DNA from: an uncultured Saprospiraceae bacterium
GTDB taxonomy: Bacteria; Bacteroidota; Bacteroidia; Chitinophagales; Saprospiraceae
Assembly (NCBI GenBank): GCA_938022935.1
Contig: CALIHL010000153.1
Span: forward strand, 1-59,797
DNA length: 59,797 nucleotides
Reading direction: 5' to 3'
Below the pieces are notes generated by a model. That model did no database searches. It saw only the letters and a program-made list of their open reading frames with translations, and was not told where the DNA came from. Every line of letters begins with the position of its first letter. Within the stretch, counting starts at the first letter, position 1. A program made the position numbers and the translations under genes. Shown piece by piece: positions 8,783-18,225 of this stretch.

Positions 8783-10102
8783 CTAATCTCTATATGCGAT
8801 CCACTTTCCAAGTTCTTTAAAGCTTGCTTTCTTCCCATACATCATGATACCTACTCTATAGATACGTGACGCTAACCAGATCATAAAGAGTACGAAGAGC
8901 GCACACAGCGCAACCGATAATAATATCTGCCAAGCAGGTGGACCAGATGCCAACCTAACTGGCATCACTACCGGAGCTGTAATTGGAATAATGGAGGACC
9001 AGACAGCCAACGTACTGTCAGGAGACTGTGCTGCAGAGATCGCTATATAGAATGCTGCCGCTAACGGCACCATAACCACTGTTGTTAAAGCTTGTGCTTC
9101 GTTTACATCGTCACCTGCAGCAGCTCCAACTGCTGCGAAGATCGAAGCATACATCATATAGCCTAACAAGAAGTAGACTAAGTATAGCGGTATAATTAAT
9201 CCCCAGTTTATAGAGGAAAGCTCTTTAAGGACATCGGCCATTTTAGATTGTACCTCGGGGTTTGACATTGCCTCTGCTGCCATTTCATTAGCCGCAGGGT
9301 CAACCATGCCAGCATCCAAACCAAAGAATGCTAATGCACTTACACTGATGATAGTACCAAGTATAGCCCAGATTCCAAACTGCGTAAGGCCTACTAATCC
9401 AATACCAATCACTTTTCCCAACATCAATTGGATCGGCTTGACAGAAGAGATAAGCACCTCAACTATTCTATTGAGTTTTTCTTCATTGACACCCCTCATC
9501 ACTTGAGTTCCAAATATCATAATCACAAGAAATAGAAGCGTTCCTACTGCAAAACCTACTCCGGATGATACCAGACTTGTTATAGAAGAGAGCTCCTTCT
9601 CCGTTTCATTGACAGTTTGAGGACTTAACTCTATATCAGTATCAATTTTGTCAAGTTGTGATTGTTCAAAACCGAAGGCTTGCATTTTATAATTACGAAT
9701 TGGCTTTCGAAACATTTTTTCAATAGCGCTTGTCTCATCAATGGCTAAGGTCTTATCAGCATGATAGATGATATCATATTTACTTTGCGCACTATCAAGA
9801 GGCGGTAGTTCTATGATTCCATCTATTTCGCCGGCTTTGTACTTATCCTTTAATTGATCTAACGACTGATTAGAAAGATCGAAAACCAAATTGTTTTTCT
9901 CCATTTCTATATTCTTGGCAAGACCAGCATTGTCTATGATGGCGATGTTCTTTGTCTTATCAGAACCACGTGTCATCAAGAAAATTAGAACCGCATAAAA
10001 AAGAGCGATTGCAATCGGAGCCAAAAACGTTGTGAGTAAAAATGTCTTAGTTTTTACTCTTGTCCAGTACTCTCTTCCTATTATTAAGTTGACTTTACTC
10101 AT
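8783..10102 (-). CDS. ABC-2 type exporter permease (NatB-like)
   Basis: 439 residues. One N-terminal helix (about 20-45) is followed by an extracytoplasmic domain of about 130 residues and then five or six helices in the C-terminal half. This is the NatB/YhaP arrangement with the ABC2_membrane_3 domain. Its start overlaps the end of the ATPase gene by 8 bases, so the two form one transporter. The substrate (sodium, drug or lipid) cannot be told. It ends 3 bases from the convergent phosphatase gene, with no terminator hairpin between. Confidence 0.85.
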   Translation of the reverse strand: MSKVNLIIGREYWTRVKTKTFLLTTFLAPIAIALFYAVLIFLMTRGSDKTKNIAIIDNAGLAKNIEMEKNNLVFDLSNQSLDQLKDKYKAGEIDGIIELPPLDSAQSKYDIIYHADKTLAIDETSAIEKMFRKPIRNYKMQAFGFEQSQLDKIDTDIELSPQTVNETEKELSSITSLVSSGVGFAVGTLLFLVIMIFGTQVMRGVNEEKLNRIVEVLISSVKPIQLMLGKVIGIGLVGLTQFGIWAILGTIISVSALAFFGLDAGMVDPAANEMAAEAMSNPEVQSKMADVLKELSSINWGLIIPLYLVYFLLGYMMYASIFAAVGAAAGDDVNEAQALTTVVMVPLAAAFYIAISAAQSPDSTLAVWSSIIPITAPVVMPVRLASGPPAWQILLSVALCALFVLFMIWLASRIYRVGIMMYGKKASFKELGKWIAYRD

Positions 10103-11000
10103 TGCTTTCTCCTACTTTTTTGATGAAAATGTCGTTCAGTGACGGTAACACTTCTTTGAAAGAATTGATCTTAATGTTCTTGTCCATTAAACCCCTTAAG
10201 AGGTCATTAGAATCATGACCTTCTTTGGCTTGGATGACACAAGAGATCGCATCATCTTTTAGAATCTCAAAACTGTCGCCAAGCATATCACTGGGAAACT
10301 GTCCATCAAATTCTAACTCAAACTTATCATCGCGGAAATTATTCTTTATCTCTTTTACATTTCCTTCAAGGACAACCCTACCTTGATTCATCAAAACGAT
10401 CTCCTCGCAGATCTGCTCCACCTGCTCCATTCTATGGGTAGAAAAGATGATGCTCGTACCATTCTTATTCATCTCATAGATCTCATCTTTGATAAGATTA
10501 GTATTGATAGGATCTAAACCAGAGAAAGGCTCATCAAGGATCATGAGCTTTGGATCGTGTACAACACAAGCTATGAACTGCACTTTCTGCTGCATACCTT
10601 TAGAAAGCTCTCCAACTTTTTTATTCCACCAGTCGGTGATTTCAAACTTGTCGAGCCAAGCATTAAGGCGTCCTCGAGCATCTTTCTGAGTTAACCCTTT
10701 CAATCGTGCTAGGTATAAGAGTTGTTCGCCAACCTTCATCTTTTTATAAAGGCCTCTTTCTTCCGGGAGATATCCTATCTGCATAGGATGTAAAGCGTTA
10801 AGAGGTTCTCCATCTATCAAGATCTCTCCTTGATCTGCTTTGGTAATGGAGGTTATCATTCTAATGAGAGAGGTTTTTCCGGCACCATTTGGCCCGAGCA
10901 TGCCAAAGATCTTGCCTTTAGGAATGTCAAAAGTGACATCATTTACGGCTGTGTGCTTCTCATAACGTTTGACCACGTTACGCAGCGATAGTATATTCAT
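10095..11000 (-). CDS. ABC exporter ATPase (NatA-like)
   Basis: 301 residues. Walker A is GPNGAGKTS (36-44). The signature is LSKGMQQ in place of LSGGQ, Walker B is LMILDEP, the D-loop SGLDP follows, and the switch His is in STHRMEQ. The LSKGM variant is common in NatA-type exporters. A C-terminal extension of about 80 residues (DUF4162-like) follows the nucleotide-binding domain. First gene of the two-gene operon with the permease. Confidence 0.92.
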   Translation of the reverse strand: MNILSLRNVVKRYEKHTAVNDVTFDIPKGKIFGMLGPNGAGKTSLIRMITSITKADQGEILIDGEPLNALHPMQIGYLPEERGLYKKMKVGEQLLYLARLKGLTQKDARGRLNAWLDKFEITDWWNKKVGELSKGMQQKVQFIACVVHDPKLMILDEPFSGLDPINTNLIKDEIYEMNKNGTSIIFSTHRMEQVEQICEEIVLMNQGRVVLEGNVKEIKNNFRDDKFELEFDGQFPSDMLGDSFEILKDDAISCVIQAKEGHDSNDLLRGLMDKNIKINSFKEVLPSLNDIFIKKVGESNE

Positions 11001-11170
11001 AAGTGATTGTTATTGCAGTACGAGGATACACAAATATCTAGCAACAAGTACACCGATAATCGATAAACCGCTGATATCTTAAGACTAAATTAATGGAGCG
11101 CTAACACTTTGATAACTGGCAAAAGACGTCATAATGCTGTAGATTCATCAGATAAAGCAAAATCACCAAC

Positions 11171-11830
11171 ATGTCAAAGCAAATAATAATAGGTTTCTTC
11201 TTGGTCATCCCGATCTTCATGTCAGCGCAGGTTGTTGAAAAATCCATGGATATGAGCGATGGAGAGCAAAGTGGTCTTGAGGTAGAACTTCCTGTAGATA
11301 GAAAAAACGCAGAAAAAATATGGAAGTCATATGTAAAGCCTTATGGCAAGGTAGATTGGGATAGAAAAAACAAAGAGCATGTACTCTTTAATGTAAGAGT
11401 ATCTTCTATTACTTCAGAACAGATAACAATAGTTGCAAGGTTCAATCAGTATAAGGATATCACCAAGGGGTCTTTCTGGATCAAGTCTGGCGACAAATAT
11501 CTTACTTCTTCTGAAGACGGCGATGACTTAAGGTCAGCAGGAGAGTTTTTGCAAGAGTATGCCTACGAGACTGAGCGACACAGTATAAGAGAACAAATCA
11601 AGGGAGAGGATAAGAGTTTATCTAAGTTGGATAAGGATCTGGGTAAGCTGGTTAAGAAAAACGATAGCCTTCATAAGGACATAGAAAAGGCAAAAGAGAC
11701 AATAGCCAAGAAAGAAAAGGAGATCGAGCAAAACCTTAAGGACCAAGAAGCAAAGAAGATAGCGATCGAAAAGCAAAAGGAAACCATCCAAAAAACTACA
11801 CTCAAACTGACAAGTGTTGGCAAAAGTTAG
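11171..11830 (+). CDS. Exported coiled-coil protein of unknown function
   Basis: 219 residues. A signal peptide (hydrophobic about 5-17, then MSAQ) is followed by a compact domain of about 110 residues with several Trp and Lys (KIWKSYVKPYGKVDW), which I do not recognise. A strongly charged coiled coil runs from about 135 to 210 (KEKEIEQNLKDQEAKKIAIE). The architecture is an exported small domain plus a rod, as in many Bacteroidota envelope proteins. Single gene, 170 bp from the divergent ABC operon. Confidence 0.7.
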   Translation: MSKQIIIGFFLVIPIFMSAQVVEKSMDMSDGEQSGLEVELPVDRKNAEKIWKSYVKPYGKVDWDRKNKEHVLFNVRVSSITSEQITIVARFNQYKDITKGSFWIKSGDKYLTSSEDGDDLRSAGEFLQEYAYETERHSIREQIKGEDKSLSKLDKDLGKLVKKNDSLHKDIEKAKETIAKKEKEIEQNLKDQEAKKIAIEKQKETIQKTTLKLTSVGKS

Positions 11831-11903
11831 ACAAAATCAGATCATATTATAAGTAACCAAAATGTGATTGCTCTACTGGCACAGTTTGTGCCTTTTGGTA
11901 GGC

Positions 11904-12230
11904 ATGAATATCGAGGATATCAATCGAAAGCATTTTATAAAGACCGACATGTTTTTCCGAGTAGGAAAGGGTCTTTCATCTAAGTTACTAAGATACGAGC
12001 ATGGCATTATATATATAGAGCTCGAAGTGAGGACCAAGTGGAAAAAGTCAATAGATGGAGCCGCTTGGACGATTGCTAATTCTTGGAAAAACGAACACCC
12101 AGAGTTTTCAGATGCAGTTGCTTCTAAAGTCTATGTCATAGATAGCAGGTCTTTTGACTATAAGCGTACGCTTATGCATCTTGGTGTTAAGCCTGGATAT
12201 GATGCTTACAAAGGAGTCTTCTTTAAGTAA
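11904..12230 (+). CDS. Small hypothetical protein
   Basis: 108 residues from the ATG at 11904. The longer reading frame begins at a TTG at 11868, and its extra 12 residues look like non-coding leader. No signal peptide or membrane segment. The composition is soluble and mixed (KHFIKTDMFFRVGKG...). I do not recognise the family. The codon pattern looks like its neighbours and the frame is intact, so it is probably real. Confidence 0.55.
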   Translation: MNIEDINRKHFIKTDMFFRVGKGLSSKLLRYEHGIIYIELEVRTKWKKSIDGAAWTIANSWKNEHPEFSDAVASKVYVIDSRSFDYKRTLMHLGVKPGYDAYKGVFFK

Positions 12231-12292
12231 GATCACACCGCCAGTTACTTTTCTTTCTTTCTCACATGTTATCTTGCCGATTCATCAAATGA

Positions 12293-13777
12293 ATGGGTAT
12301 GTACTTCATCGGCTATGATATAGGCAGCTCCTCGGTTAAGGCTACCATAATTAACTCAGAGACCAACAATGCAGTCTCTTCAGCACAGCACCCTAAAACA
12401 GAAATGGGTATGATTGCCGTTCAGGCAGGGTGGGCAGAGCAGCACCCACAAGAATGGTGGTCCAGCATAGTCGTCATCACTAAAACCATACTTTCAGAGT
12501 CCGGTGTTAAACCAGAAGACATCGGTGCGATAGGTATATCTTATCAGATGCACGGACTGGTTGTTGTAGATAAAAACCTAGACGTACTTAGGCCGTCGAT
12601 CATATGGTGCGATAGTAGAGCGGTTAGCATTGGTGATCAGGCGTATGATCGCTTAGGCCACGACTACTGCAAGCAAAACCTGCTTAATTCTCCTGGCAAC
12701 TTCACCGCGTCAAAATTAGCTTGGGTAAAAAATAACGAACCCAGTGTATATGAGCAGATTTACAAAGCCATGTTGCCTGGCGACTACATAGCAATGAGGA
12801 TGTCTGGAATTCCCCAGACGACATATTCTGGTTTATCAGAAGGAGTATTTTATGATTTTAAAGAAGAGGGTATTTCCCGAAAGGTGTTAGACAACTATGG
12901 CATAGACCATGACATTATACCTGAAGTGGTACCCACTTTTGGTCAGCAATCAGAACTGTCTAAGAGCGCTGCATCAGAACTGGGTCTTCATCCTGGTACT
13001 AAGATCACATATCGAGCAGGTGATCAACCCAACAATGCCCTTTCGTTAAATGTACTTCAGCCAGGAGAGCTTGCTGCTACAGCTGGAACATCAGGAGTGA
13101 TCTATGGTGTTAATGAAAAACTGGAAAACGATCCTCTATCAAGGGTCAATGCATTTGCTCATGTCAACCATACTCGGGAGCAAAGAAGGATAGGTATATT
13201 ATTGTGTATCAACGGTACGGGTATACTCAATGCGTGGGCGAGAAAAAACATGGGCAACCATTCTTATGACGAAATGAACAAGCTGGCAAGAGATGTTGCA
13301 GTTGGGGCAGAAGGTTTGTCTATTCTCCCTTTCGGAAATGGTGCCGAACGAATCTTAGAGAACAAAAACATAGGCGCTCAGATAAAAGGCTTACAATTTA
13401 ACATACATCAGAACGGCCATGTCTTTAGAGCTATCCAAGAAGGAATCGCTTGCTCATTAAAATATGGGACGGAAATAATGAGCAACATAGGTGTCTCCGC
13501 TTCTGTCATAAGAGCAGGAAAAGCAAACCTGTTTTTAAGTGATTTGTTTCAAGAAGCAGTCGCTAGTCTAACGGAAGCGACCATAGAACTATATGACACG
13601 GACGGCTCTCAAGGGGCGGCTCGTGGAGCAGGTATTGGCGCAGGCTTCTATGATTTAACCAATGCTTTTAGTGGACTCACCTTGATAAAATCTATTCACC
13701 CCAATAAAGTAACTGTTCAAGAATATAAAGAACTTTATGGTAGATGGAAAGAAGACTTACACGCTGAGCTGAAGTGA
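12293..13777 (+). CDS. xylB: Xylulokinase, FGGY family
   Basis: 494 residues; a second ATG at 12299 is an equally good start. It phosphorylates D-xylulose to xylulose 5-phosphate. The N-terminal ATPase core shows IGYDIGSSSVKA, the substrate-site pattern GISYQMHGLV with Met-His, WCDSRA, and the C-terminal FGGY-type ATP site (AGTSGVIYG; DGSQGAARGAG). The length is typical. No xylose isomerase or transporter is in the window, so the kinase is separated from the rest of the pathway. Confidence 0.9.
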   Translation: MGMYFIGYDIGSSSVKATIINSETNNAVSSAQHPKTEMGMIAVQAGWAEQHPQEWWSSIVVITKTILSESGVKPEDIGAIGISYQMHGLVVVDKNLDVLRPSIIWCDSRAVSIGDQAYDRLGHDYCKQNLLNSPGNFTASKLAWVKNNEPSVYEQIYKAMLPGDYIAMRMSGIPQTTYSGLSEGVFYDFKEEGISRKVLDNYGIDHDIIPEVVPTFGQQSELSKSAASELGLHPGTKITYRAGDQPNNALSLNVLQPGELAATAGTSGVIYGVNEKLENDPLSRVNAFAHVNHTREQRRIGILLCINGTGILNAWARKNMGNHSYDEMNKLARDVAVGAEGLSILPFGNGAERILENKNIGAQIKGLQFNIHQNGHVFRAIQEGIACSLKYGTEIMSNIGVSASVIRAGKANLFLSDLFQEAVASLTEATIELYDTDGSQGAARGAGIGAGFYDLTNAFSGLTLIKSIHPNKVTVQEYKELYGRWKEDLHAELK

Positions 13778-13786
13778 AAAAGAAAC

Positions 13787-13891
13787 AGTTGATGTATCAA
13801 TTATGTATATTTAACCAACTACTTTTTAAGGTATAACTATTTGATATACAACACAATAAATAATATATTATATATAGTTGATATATCAATT
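13787..13891. repeat. Pair of near-identical 16-bp palindromic repeats
   Basis: AGTTGATGTATCAATT (13787-13802) and AGTTGATATATCAATT (13876-13891) differ by one base, each containing the palindrome TTGATNTATCAA. They bracket a very AT-rich stretch between the convergent xylulokinase and YraN genes. Their role is unknown. Confidence 0.5.
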
Positions 13892-13894
13892 GTA

Positions 13895-14260
13895 TCAGAG
13901 TCCTAAGAAGAAAGCATCTTCAAAGTGCTGGACTTTAAATGAGGTTTTACCACTGAGCAGGATGGAGATAATATCAAATCGTATCTCCCATTGATGGTCA
14001 TTGGCTTGCATGTATGCAGAAGCCGCTGTAGACATTAGCTTTTGCTTTTTAGCGGTAACAAAGTCTTCTGGCTTTCCGTAATAATCGTAGGACCGGGTCT
14101 TCACTTCAACAAAGATTAAGGCGCTTTCGTGGCTCGCAATTATGTCAACCTCTGCTCTGCTATATCGCCAGTTCTGCTCTAAGATCTTATAGCCTTTTTG
14201 CTCCAAAAATCCCTTAGCGATCTCTTCCCCTTTTTTACCTATATCGTGCTGTATGGACAT
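13895..14260 (-). CDS. yraN: YraN/UPF0102 family endonuclease-like protein
   Basis: 121 residues, the usual length. The nuclease-fold residues are in place: GKKGEEIAKGFL, the Asp of RAEVDIIA (about residue 39) and the E-x-K of FVEVKTRS (about 52-54), followed by KKQKL. The family has a restriction-endonuclease-like fold (often linked to recombination or Holliday-junction work), but its role is not settled. Divergent from the isomerase gene, 45 bp apart. Confidence 0.9.
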   Translation of the reverse strand: MSIQHDIGKKGEEIAKGFLEQKGYKILEQNWRYSRAEVDIIASHESALIFVEVKTRSYDYYGKPEDFVTAKKQKLMSTAASAYMQANDHQWEIRFDIISILLSGKTSFKVQHFEDAFFLGL

Positions 14261-14268
14261 CAGAATTA

Positions 14269-14276
14269 TATCTTTG
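14269..14276 (+). promoter_or_regulatory. Possible -7 box (TATCTTTG) for the SIS isomerase gene
   Basis: Perfect TAnnTTTG about 30 bp upstream of the isomerase ATG. No TTTG is found at the -33 position, so only one element is supported. Confidence 0.35.
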
Positions 14277-14305
14277 CGGCGTCACATATATAAAGGTACA
14301 GTAAT

Positions 14306-15295
14306 ATGATGGATAAATTAATCGCTCGATATACTGAGCAACTTGCTGAAGCACTGAAGATCGGAGAAGGTATAAAAGTGAAAAAACCCAAAAAGAAAAT
14401 CAACAAAATTTTTGTTGCTGGACTAGGTGGGTCAGGAATCGGAGCAGACTTTGTCGCTTCAATCATACGCAAAGAATGTAAGGTGCCTTACCTCGTGGGT
14501 AAAGGTTATCACATACCTGCGTATGTTGATGAGAACACTTTAGCTATAGCCTCTAGCTATTCTGGCAATACAGAGGAGACACTTCAGGCATTCAAGCAAA
14601 TGGAAAAATCAGGGGCGAAAATCGTTGTGGTTTCTTCAGGCGGCAAACTAATCTCAGCTGCAAAGAAAAAGAAGTATGACTTTGTTGAGGTGCCAGGCAA
14701 CTGGCCATCACCAAGAGCATGTCTTGGATACTCTTTTGTAGTTCAGTTAGCGTTACTGACGAAGCTTTGTCTTATCTCTGAGAAGTCGATAAAGTCAGTT
14801 AAGAAATCAATCAAGCTCTTAGATAAGGAGGAAACTAATATCAAGAGACAAGCAAAAAGGATCGCAAAGAAGCTTCACAACAAGATGCCGGTCATCTATT
14901 GTGAAGATCGGATAGAGCCAGTAGCGGTTAGGTTACGTCAGCAGATCAATGAAAATGCTAAGGCCTTATGCTGGCATCATGTCATCCCAGAGATGAATCA
15001 TAATGAACTTGTAGGATGGAAGGACAAAGACAAAAGCCTTGTCGCCTTATATCTACGTAATGATGATGACTATAAACGCAACAGCGTTAGGATGGATATC
15101 AATCAGAAGATCATCAAAAAGTGCACGCCTAATATCATTAACCTATACTCTAAGGGAACTGATCAAGTGCAAAGGATGATGTACTTCGTAAGTCTTGGAG
15201 ATTGGATTTCATGGTATCTATCTCAACTAAGAGACCAAGACTCTATAGAGGTTAATGCTATAGATTACCTTAAAGGTGAATTAGCAAAGCTTTAA
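14306..15295 (+). CDS. Bifunctional phosphoglucose/phosphomannose isomerase (SIS family)
   Basis: 329 residues. Two SIS subdomains: the first has GLGGSGIGADF (about 36-46) and SSYSGNTEETLQAF, where Ser and Thr bind the sugar phosphate. The second has the catalytic Glu/His region IPEMNHNELVGW (about 225-236), diagnostic of the archaeal-type PGI/PMI. It interconverts glucose 6-phosphate, fructose 6-phosphate and probably mannose 6-phosphate. Unusually Lys-rich near residues 25-32. A strong terminator follows 19 bp downstream. Confidence 0.88.
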   Translation: MMDKLIARYTEQLAEALKIGEGIKVKKPKKKINKIFVAGLGGSGIGADFVASIIRKECKVPYLVGKGYHIPAYVDENTLAIASSYSGNTEETLQAFKQMEKSGAKIVVVSSGGKLISAAKKKKYDFVEVPGNWPSPRACLGYSFVVQLALLTKLCLISEKSIKSVKKSIKLLDKEETNIKRQAKRIAKKLHNKMPVIYCEDRIEPVAVRLRQQINENAKALCWHHVIPEMNHNELVGWKDKDKSLVALYLRNDDDYKRNSVRMDINQKIIKKCTPNIINLYSKGTDQVQRMMYFVSLGDWISWYLSQLRDQDSIEVNAIDYLKGELAKL

Positions 15296-15314
15296 GAGAC
15301 AAGCAGATACAAAT

Positions 15315-15355
15315 AAAAAAGCCTGCTTCTCAATGTTGAGAAGCAGGCTTTTTTA
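15315..15355. terminator. Bidirectional intrinsic terminator
   Basis: A 13-bp perfect stem (GCCTGCTTCTCAA paired across a TG loop) flanked by A- and T-tracts. It lies between the convergent isomerase and TPR genes. Confidence 0.95.
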
Positions 15356-15368
15356 TTACTCTGATATA

Positions 15369-16157
15369 TTATCCACCTAATTCGGTGATCTTATATGTAG
15401 CTTGTTTCTTGTACTTTTCTCCAGTTATCTTCTGATATGCACCTATTGCATCAGCCTTATTTCCTTGTGCTTCGAGCTGTGTAGCAAGTGCGTAGAAGTA
15501 CTTATCAGTTGGAGCACTTGCATTTGAAACAGCACTATTAGCATGTTCTACAGCTTTATCGGTATTTCCTGTTTCTGCATATGAGCGAGATACATAGTAA
15601 TGTACTTCAGCTCCAGTTGGCTTAATTGATAAGAAAGCCTCACCTGCCGCTATAGCGTCTGTGTATGCCTTAGCAACGAATAGCTTTCCAACCATTGTTT
15701 CTGCCTTTTTCTGTCTGCTCGCGGCCTTTTTAGCTTTTCCTTCTGCCTCACCTTTAGCAGCAGCAGCGAGGTAAGATTTTACTGCTTCCACCTTTAAACC
15801 TTTGCCTTCTTGAGATCTCGCGATTCCCTCATAATTAGATGAGTTGGTTGGGTTAAGCTCGATGCCTTTGTTATACAAATCGATAGCTGCGTCGTGAGAG
15901 CCAGCTTTTCTTTGAGCATTACCAAGATTGTAGGCCGCTACTGCGCCATTCTTTTTTGCAAGACCTACTACTTTTTCATCATCTGGTCCTGCCTTAGCCA
16001 ACGCTTGTTCCATCAACTCAAGACCACCTTGGTAATCTTTAGCTTTAAGTAAGGTTAGACCTTCATTGTATAGACCAGCGACGGTCTTTTCTTGAGCATA
16101 TCCTGACTGAACTGTCAAGAAAAGAATAGTAAGTAGGAGCGTAATGTGTCTAACCAT
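15369..16157 (-). CDS. Secreted tetratricopeptide-repeat protein
   Basis: About 262 residues from the ATG at 16157, which begins a clean signal peptide (MVRHITLLLTILFL...YAQ). The open frame continues 20 codons further upstream to 16217, but that start would bury the signal. At least five TPR-like units are visible: LYNEGLTLLKAKDYQGGLELM, AYNLGNAQRKAGSHDAAIDLY, NYEGIARSQEGKGLKVEAVKSY, a degenerate unit and HYYVSRSYAETGNTDKAVEHA. It probably scaffolds protein contacts in the periplasm. Ala/Lys-rich linkers lie near residues 135-150. Confidence 0.85.
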   Translation of the reverse strand: MVRHITLLLTILFLTVQSGYAQEKTVAGLYNEGLTLLKAKDYQGGLELMEQALAKAGPDDEKVVGLAKKNGAVAAYNLGNAQRKAGSHDAAIDLYNKGIELNPTNSSNYEGIARSQEGKGLKVEAVKSYLAAAAKGEAEGKAKKAASRQKKAETMVGKLFVAKAYTDAIAAGEAFLSIKPTGAEVHYYVSRSYAETGNTDKAVEHANSAVSNASAPTDKYFYALATQLEAQGNKADAIGAYQKITGEKYKKQATYKITELGG

Positions 16158-16291
16158 GTGATGACTAAGTTTTATTGATAATGCTACAAATATGGAAAAC
16201 TCAGCCCTACCAAGCAAAAGATGAATGTCAGAAGGTTAACAAAATGAAAACAAAAACTATACTCAAGGTTAAATATTTAATACTAATAATA

Positions 16292-16322
16292 TTGATTAAT
16301 ACTACGCAACACACTATTTTTG
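16292..16322 (+). promoter_or_regulatory. Bacteroidota-type promoter for acyl-CoA dehydrogenase
   Basis: TTG (16292-16294), 20-bp spacer, TATTTTTG (16315-16322), a perfect TAnnTTTG. Transcription would start near 16329. This supports the ATG at 16365 over the upstream ATG at 16320. Confidence 0.65.
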
Positions 16323-16364
16323 ATGCCTGAAAGAACCAAATTACTAAACTCACAGTACATTATT

Positions 16365-18137
16365 ATGACTTCTAAAACCGTTAATAAACCTTTGTTAAAA
16401 GGCGCCCACTACCTTATAGAGAGATCAAATCCATCTGAAGTGTTCTCTCCAGAGGATTTTACGGAAGAGCAAAAGATGGTCCAAGAGACCGCAAAGCAGT
16501 TTGTAGATCAAGACTTTCAGCCTCTGGCAGATAGATTAGAAGAAGGGGAGCACGACCTAAACAAAGACCTATTAAGAAAACTAGGATCACTGGGTTTTTT
16601 AGGAACACATATGCCAGAACAATATGGTGGGATGGCTATGAGCACCAATACGAACACTATCGTAACTGAAGGTTTGGGCTGGACGGGTGCTTTCTCAACA
16701 ACCTTTGGTGCACATACAGGTATCGGGATGTTGCCTATACTTTACTTTGGTTCAGAAGACCAAAAAAGAAAGTATCTGCCTGGGCTGATCACTGGGGAAA
16801 AAGTGGCCTGTTATTGTTTAACCGAGCCGGGCTCTGGATCTGATGCATTAGCGGCAAAGACAAGAGCCGATTTGTCTGAGGATGGTCAACACTATATTCT
16901 CAATGGCCAAAAAATGTGGATATCCAATGCTGGCTTTGCTGATGTATTTATTGTATTTGCAAAAGTCGATGGGAAAGAGTTTACAGGCTTTATAGTTGAA
17001 AAAGGATGGGAAGGTCTTTCCCTTGGTGCAGAAGAGAAAAAATTAGGTATCAAGGGCTCTTCAACCAGACAAGTATTTTTGGAAAATGTAAAAGTGCCTG
17101 TTGATAACCTCCTTGGTGAAAAAGGAAAAGGACACTTGATAGCATTTAATGTCTTGAATACAGGAAGATATAAGATCGGCCCATCTGCACTTGGAGGTTC
17201 AAAAGGGTTACTAGAAGTAGCGGTTAAGTATGCAATCGAACGTGTTCAGTTTGGGCAATCGATATCAACATTTGGTGCAATCAAATCAAAGATTGCAGAA
17301 CTCAACATTCAAACATTTGCTTCAGAGTCTGCTGTCTATAGAACATCAGGTTTGATCAATGAACATGTTGCTCTTCTAAAAGAAGAAGGAAAAGGTTTTG
17401 AAGAATCGAAACTGGAAGCAGCCGAAGAGTATGCACTTGAAAGCTCAATTCTAAAAGTAGTGACAACAGACATAGTCAACTTCATCGCAGATGAATGTGT
17501 CCAAATCCACGGTGGTATGGGCTTTAGCGAAGAGACAATGGCAGCAAGAGGATATAGAGATAGTCGCATCGCTAAGATATATGAGGGGACTAATGAGATC
17601 AACAGAATGTTGATGATGAGTCTTATCTTCAAAAGAGCGATGAAGGGTCAGTTTGATTTTGCTACTGCTGCTATGAAAGTACAGCAAGAACTACTTACAG
17701 GAAAGAACGGACAGTATGAGTATAAAACTCATGAGGAAAAGGCGATCTCCAACTTTAAGAAGGTAGCACTCATGCTTGTAGGTTCCGTAGGACAGCAAGC
17801 GATGGGTGGCAAGCTGGATCTCAAGCACGAGCAAGAGATACTGATGAATCTGGCGGATATCTTGATAGACACCTTCATGGCAGAATCTGTTTACTTGAGA
17901 ACACAAAAGCATCCTTCTGAATTAAAAGAGGCGATGCTAAAGGTATATCTAAGAGGAGCGAATGAGCGCATTCGAACGAGTGCCTTGGAGGCCGTTGGCT
18001 CGTTTGTAAAGCCAGAGCTACAAGAAGGCTTTATCGCTGGACTTAATAAGTTCTGTAGTTATCCTTTGGTGAATGTGAAAGAATTAAAAAGAATGATTGC
18101 TGATAAAGCTATTGCGGCAGAGGGTTACGTGTCCTAA
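16365..18137 (+). CDS. Acyl-CoA dehydrogenase
   Basis: About 590 residues from ATG 16365; an ATG at 16320 lies on the promoter itself and is unlikely. It oxidises acyl-CoA to trans-2-enoyl-CoA with FAD. The flavin-binding CYCLTEPGSGSDA and KMWISNAGFADVF lie near 155-190, and VQFGQSISTFGAIKSKIAEL is in the middle helices. The catalytic base is in the segment IAKIYEGTNEINRM, preceded by QIHGGMGFSEE. An extra C-terminal helical domain of about 150 residues makes it longer than short-chain enzymes and resembles the very-long-chain (ACADVL) type. No other beta-oxidation genes are adjacent. Confidence 0.92.
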   Translation: MTSKTVNKPLLKGAHYLIERSNPSEVFSPEDFTEEQKMVQETAKQFVDQDFQPLADRLEEGEHDLNKDLLRKLGSLGFLGTHMPEQYGGMAMSTNTNTIVTEGLGWTGAFSTTFGAHTGIGMLPILYFGSEDQKRKYLPGLITGEKVACYCLTEPGSGSDALAAKTRADLSEDGQHYILNGQKMWISNAGFADVFIVFAKVDGKEFTGFIVEKGWEGLSLGAEEKKLGIKGSSTRQVFLENVKVPVDNLLGEKGKGHLIAFNVLNTGRYKIGPSALGGSKGLLEVAVKYAIERVQFGQSISTFGAIKSKIAELNIQTFASESAVYRTSGLINEHVALLKEEGKGFEESKLEAAEEYALESSILKVVTTDIVNFIADECVQIHGGMGFSEETMAARGYRDSRIAKIYEGTNEINRMLMMSLIFKRAMKGQFDFATAAMKVQQELLTGKNGQYEYKTHEEKAISNFKKVALMLVGSVGQQAMGGKLDLKHEQEILMNLADILIDTFMAESVYLRTQKHPSELKEAMLKVYLRGANERIRTSALEAVGSFVKPELQEGFIAGLNKFCSYPLVNVKELKRMIADKAIAAEGYVS

Positions 18138-18192
18138 GTCAGACAGTTAGTCTAGTATTGGCAAGTTTTTCTGGCATCATATGATCACTGAC

Positions 18193-18216
18193 CTTCGTTC
18201 TATTCTAAGAACGAAG
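18193..18216 (+). other. Hairpin in the leader of the NHL lipoprotein gene
   Basis: CTTCGTTC / GAACGAAG, an 8-bp perfect stem with an 8-nt loop, ends 9 bp before the preferred ATG. There is no T-tract, so it is not an obvious terminator. It may affect translation of the lipoprotein. Confidence 0.35.
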
Positions 18217-18225
18217 TCAACTTAT

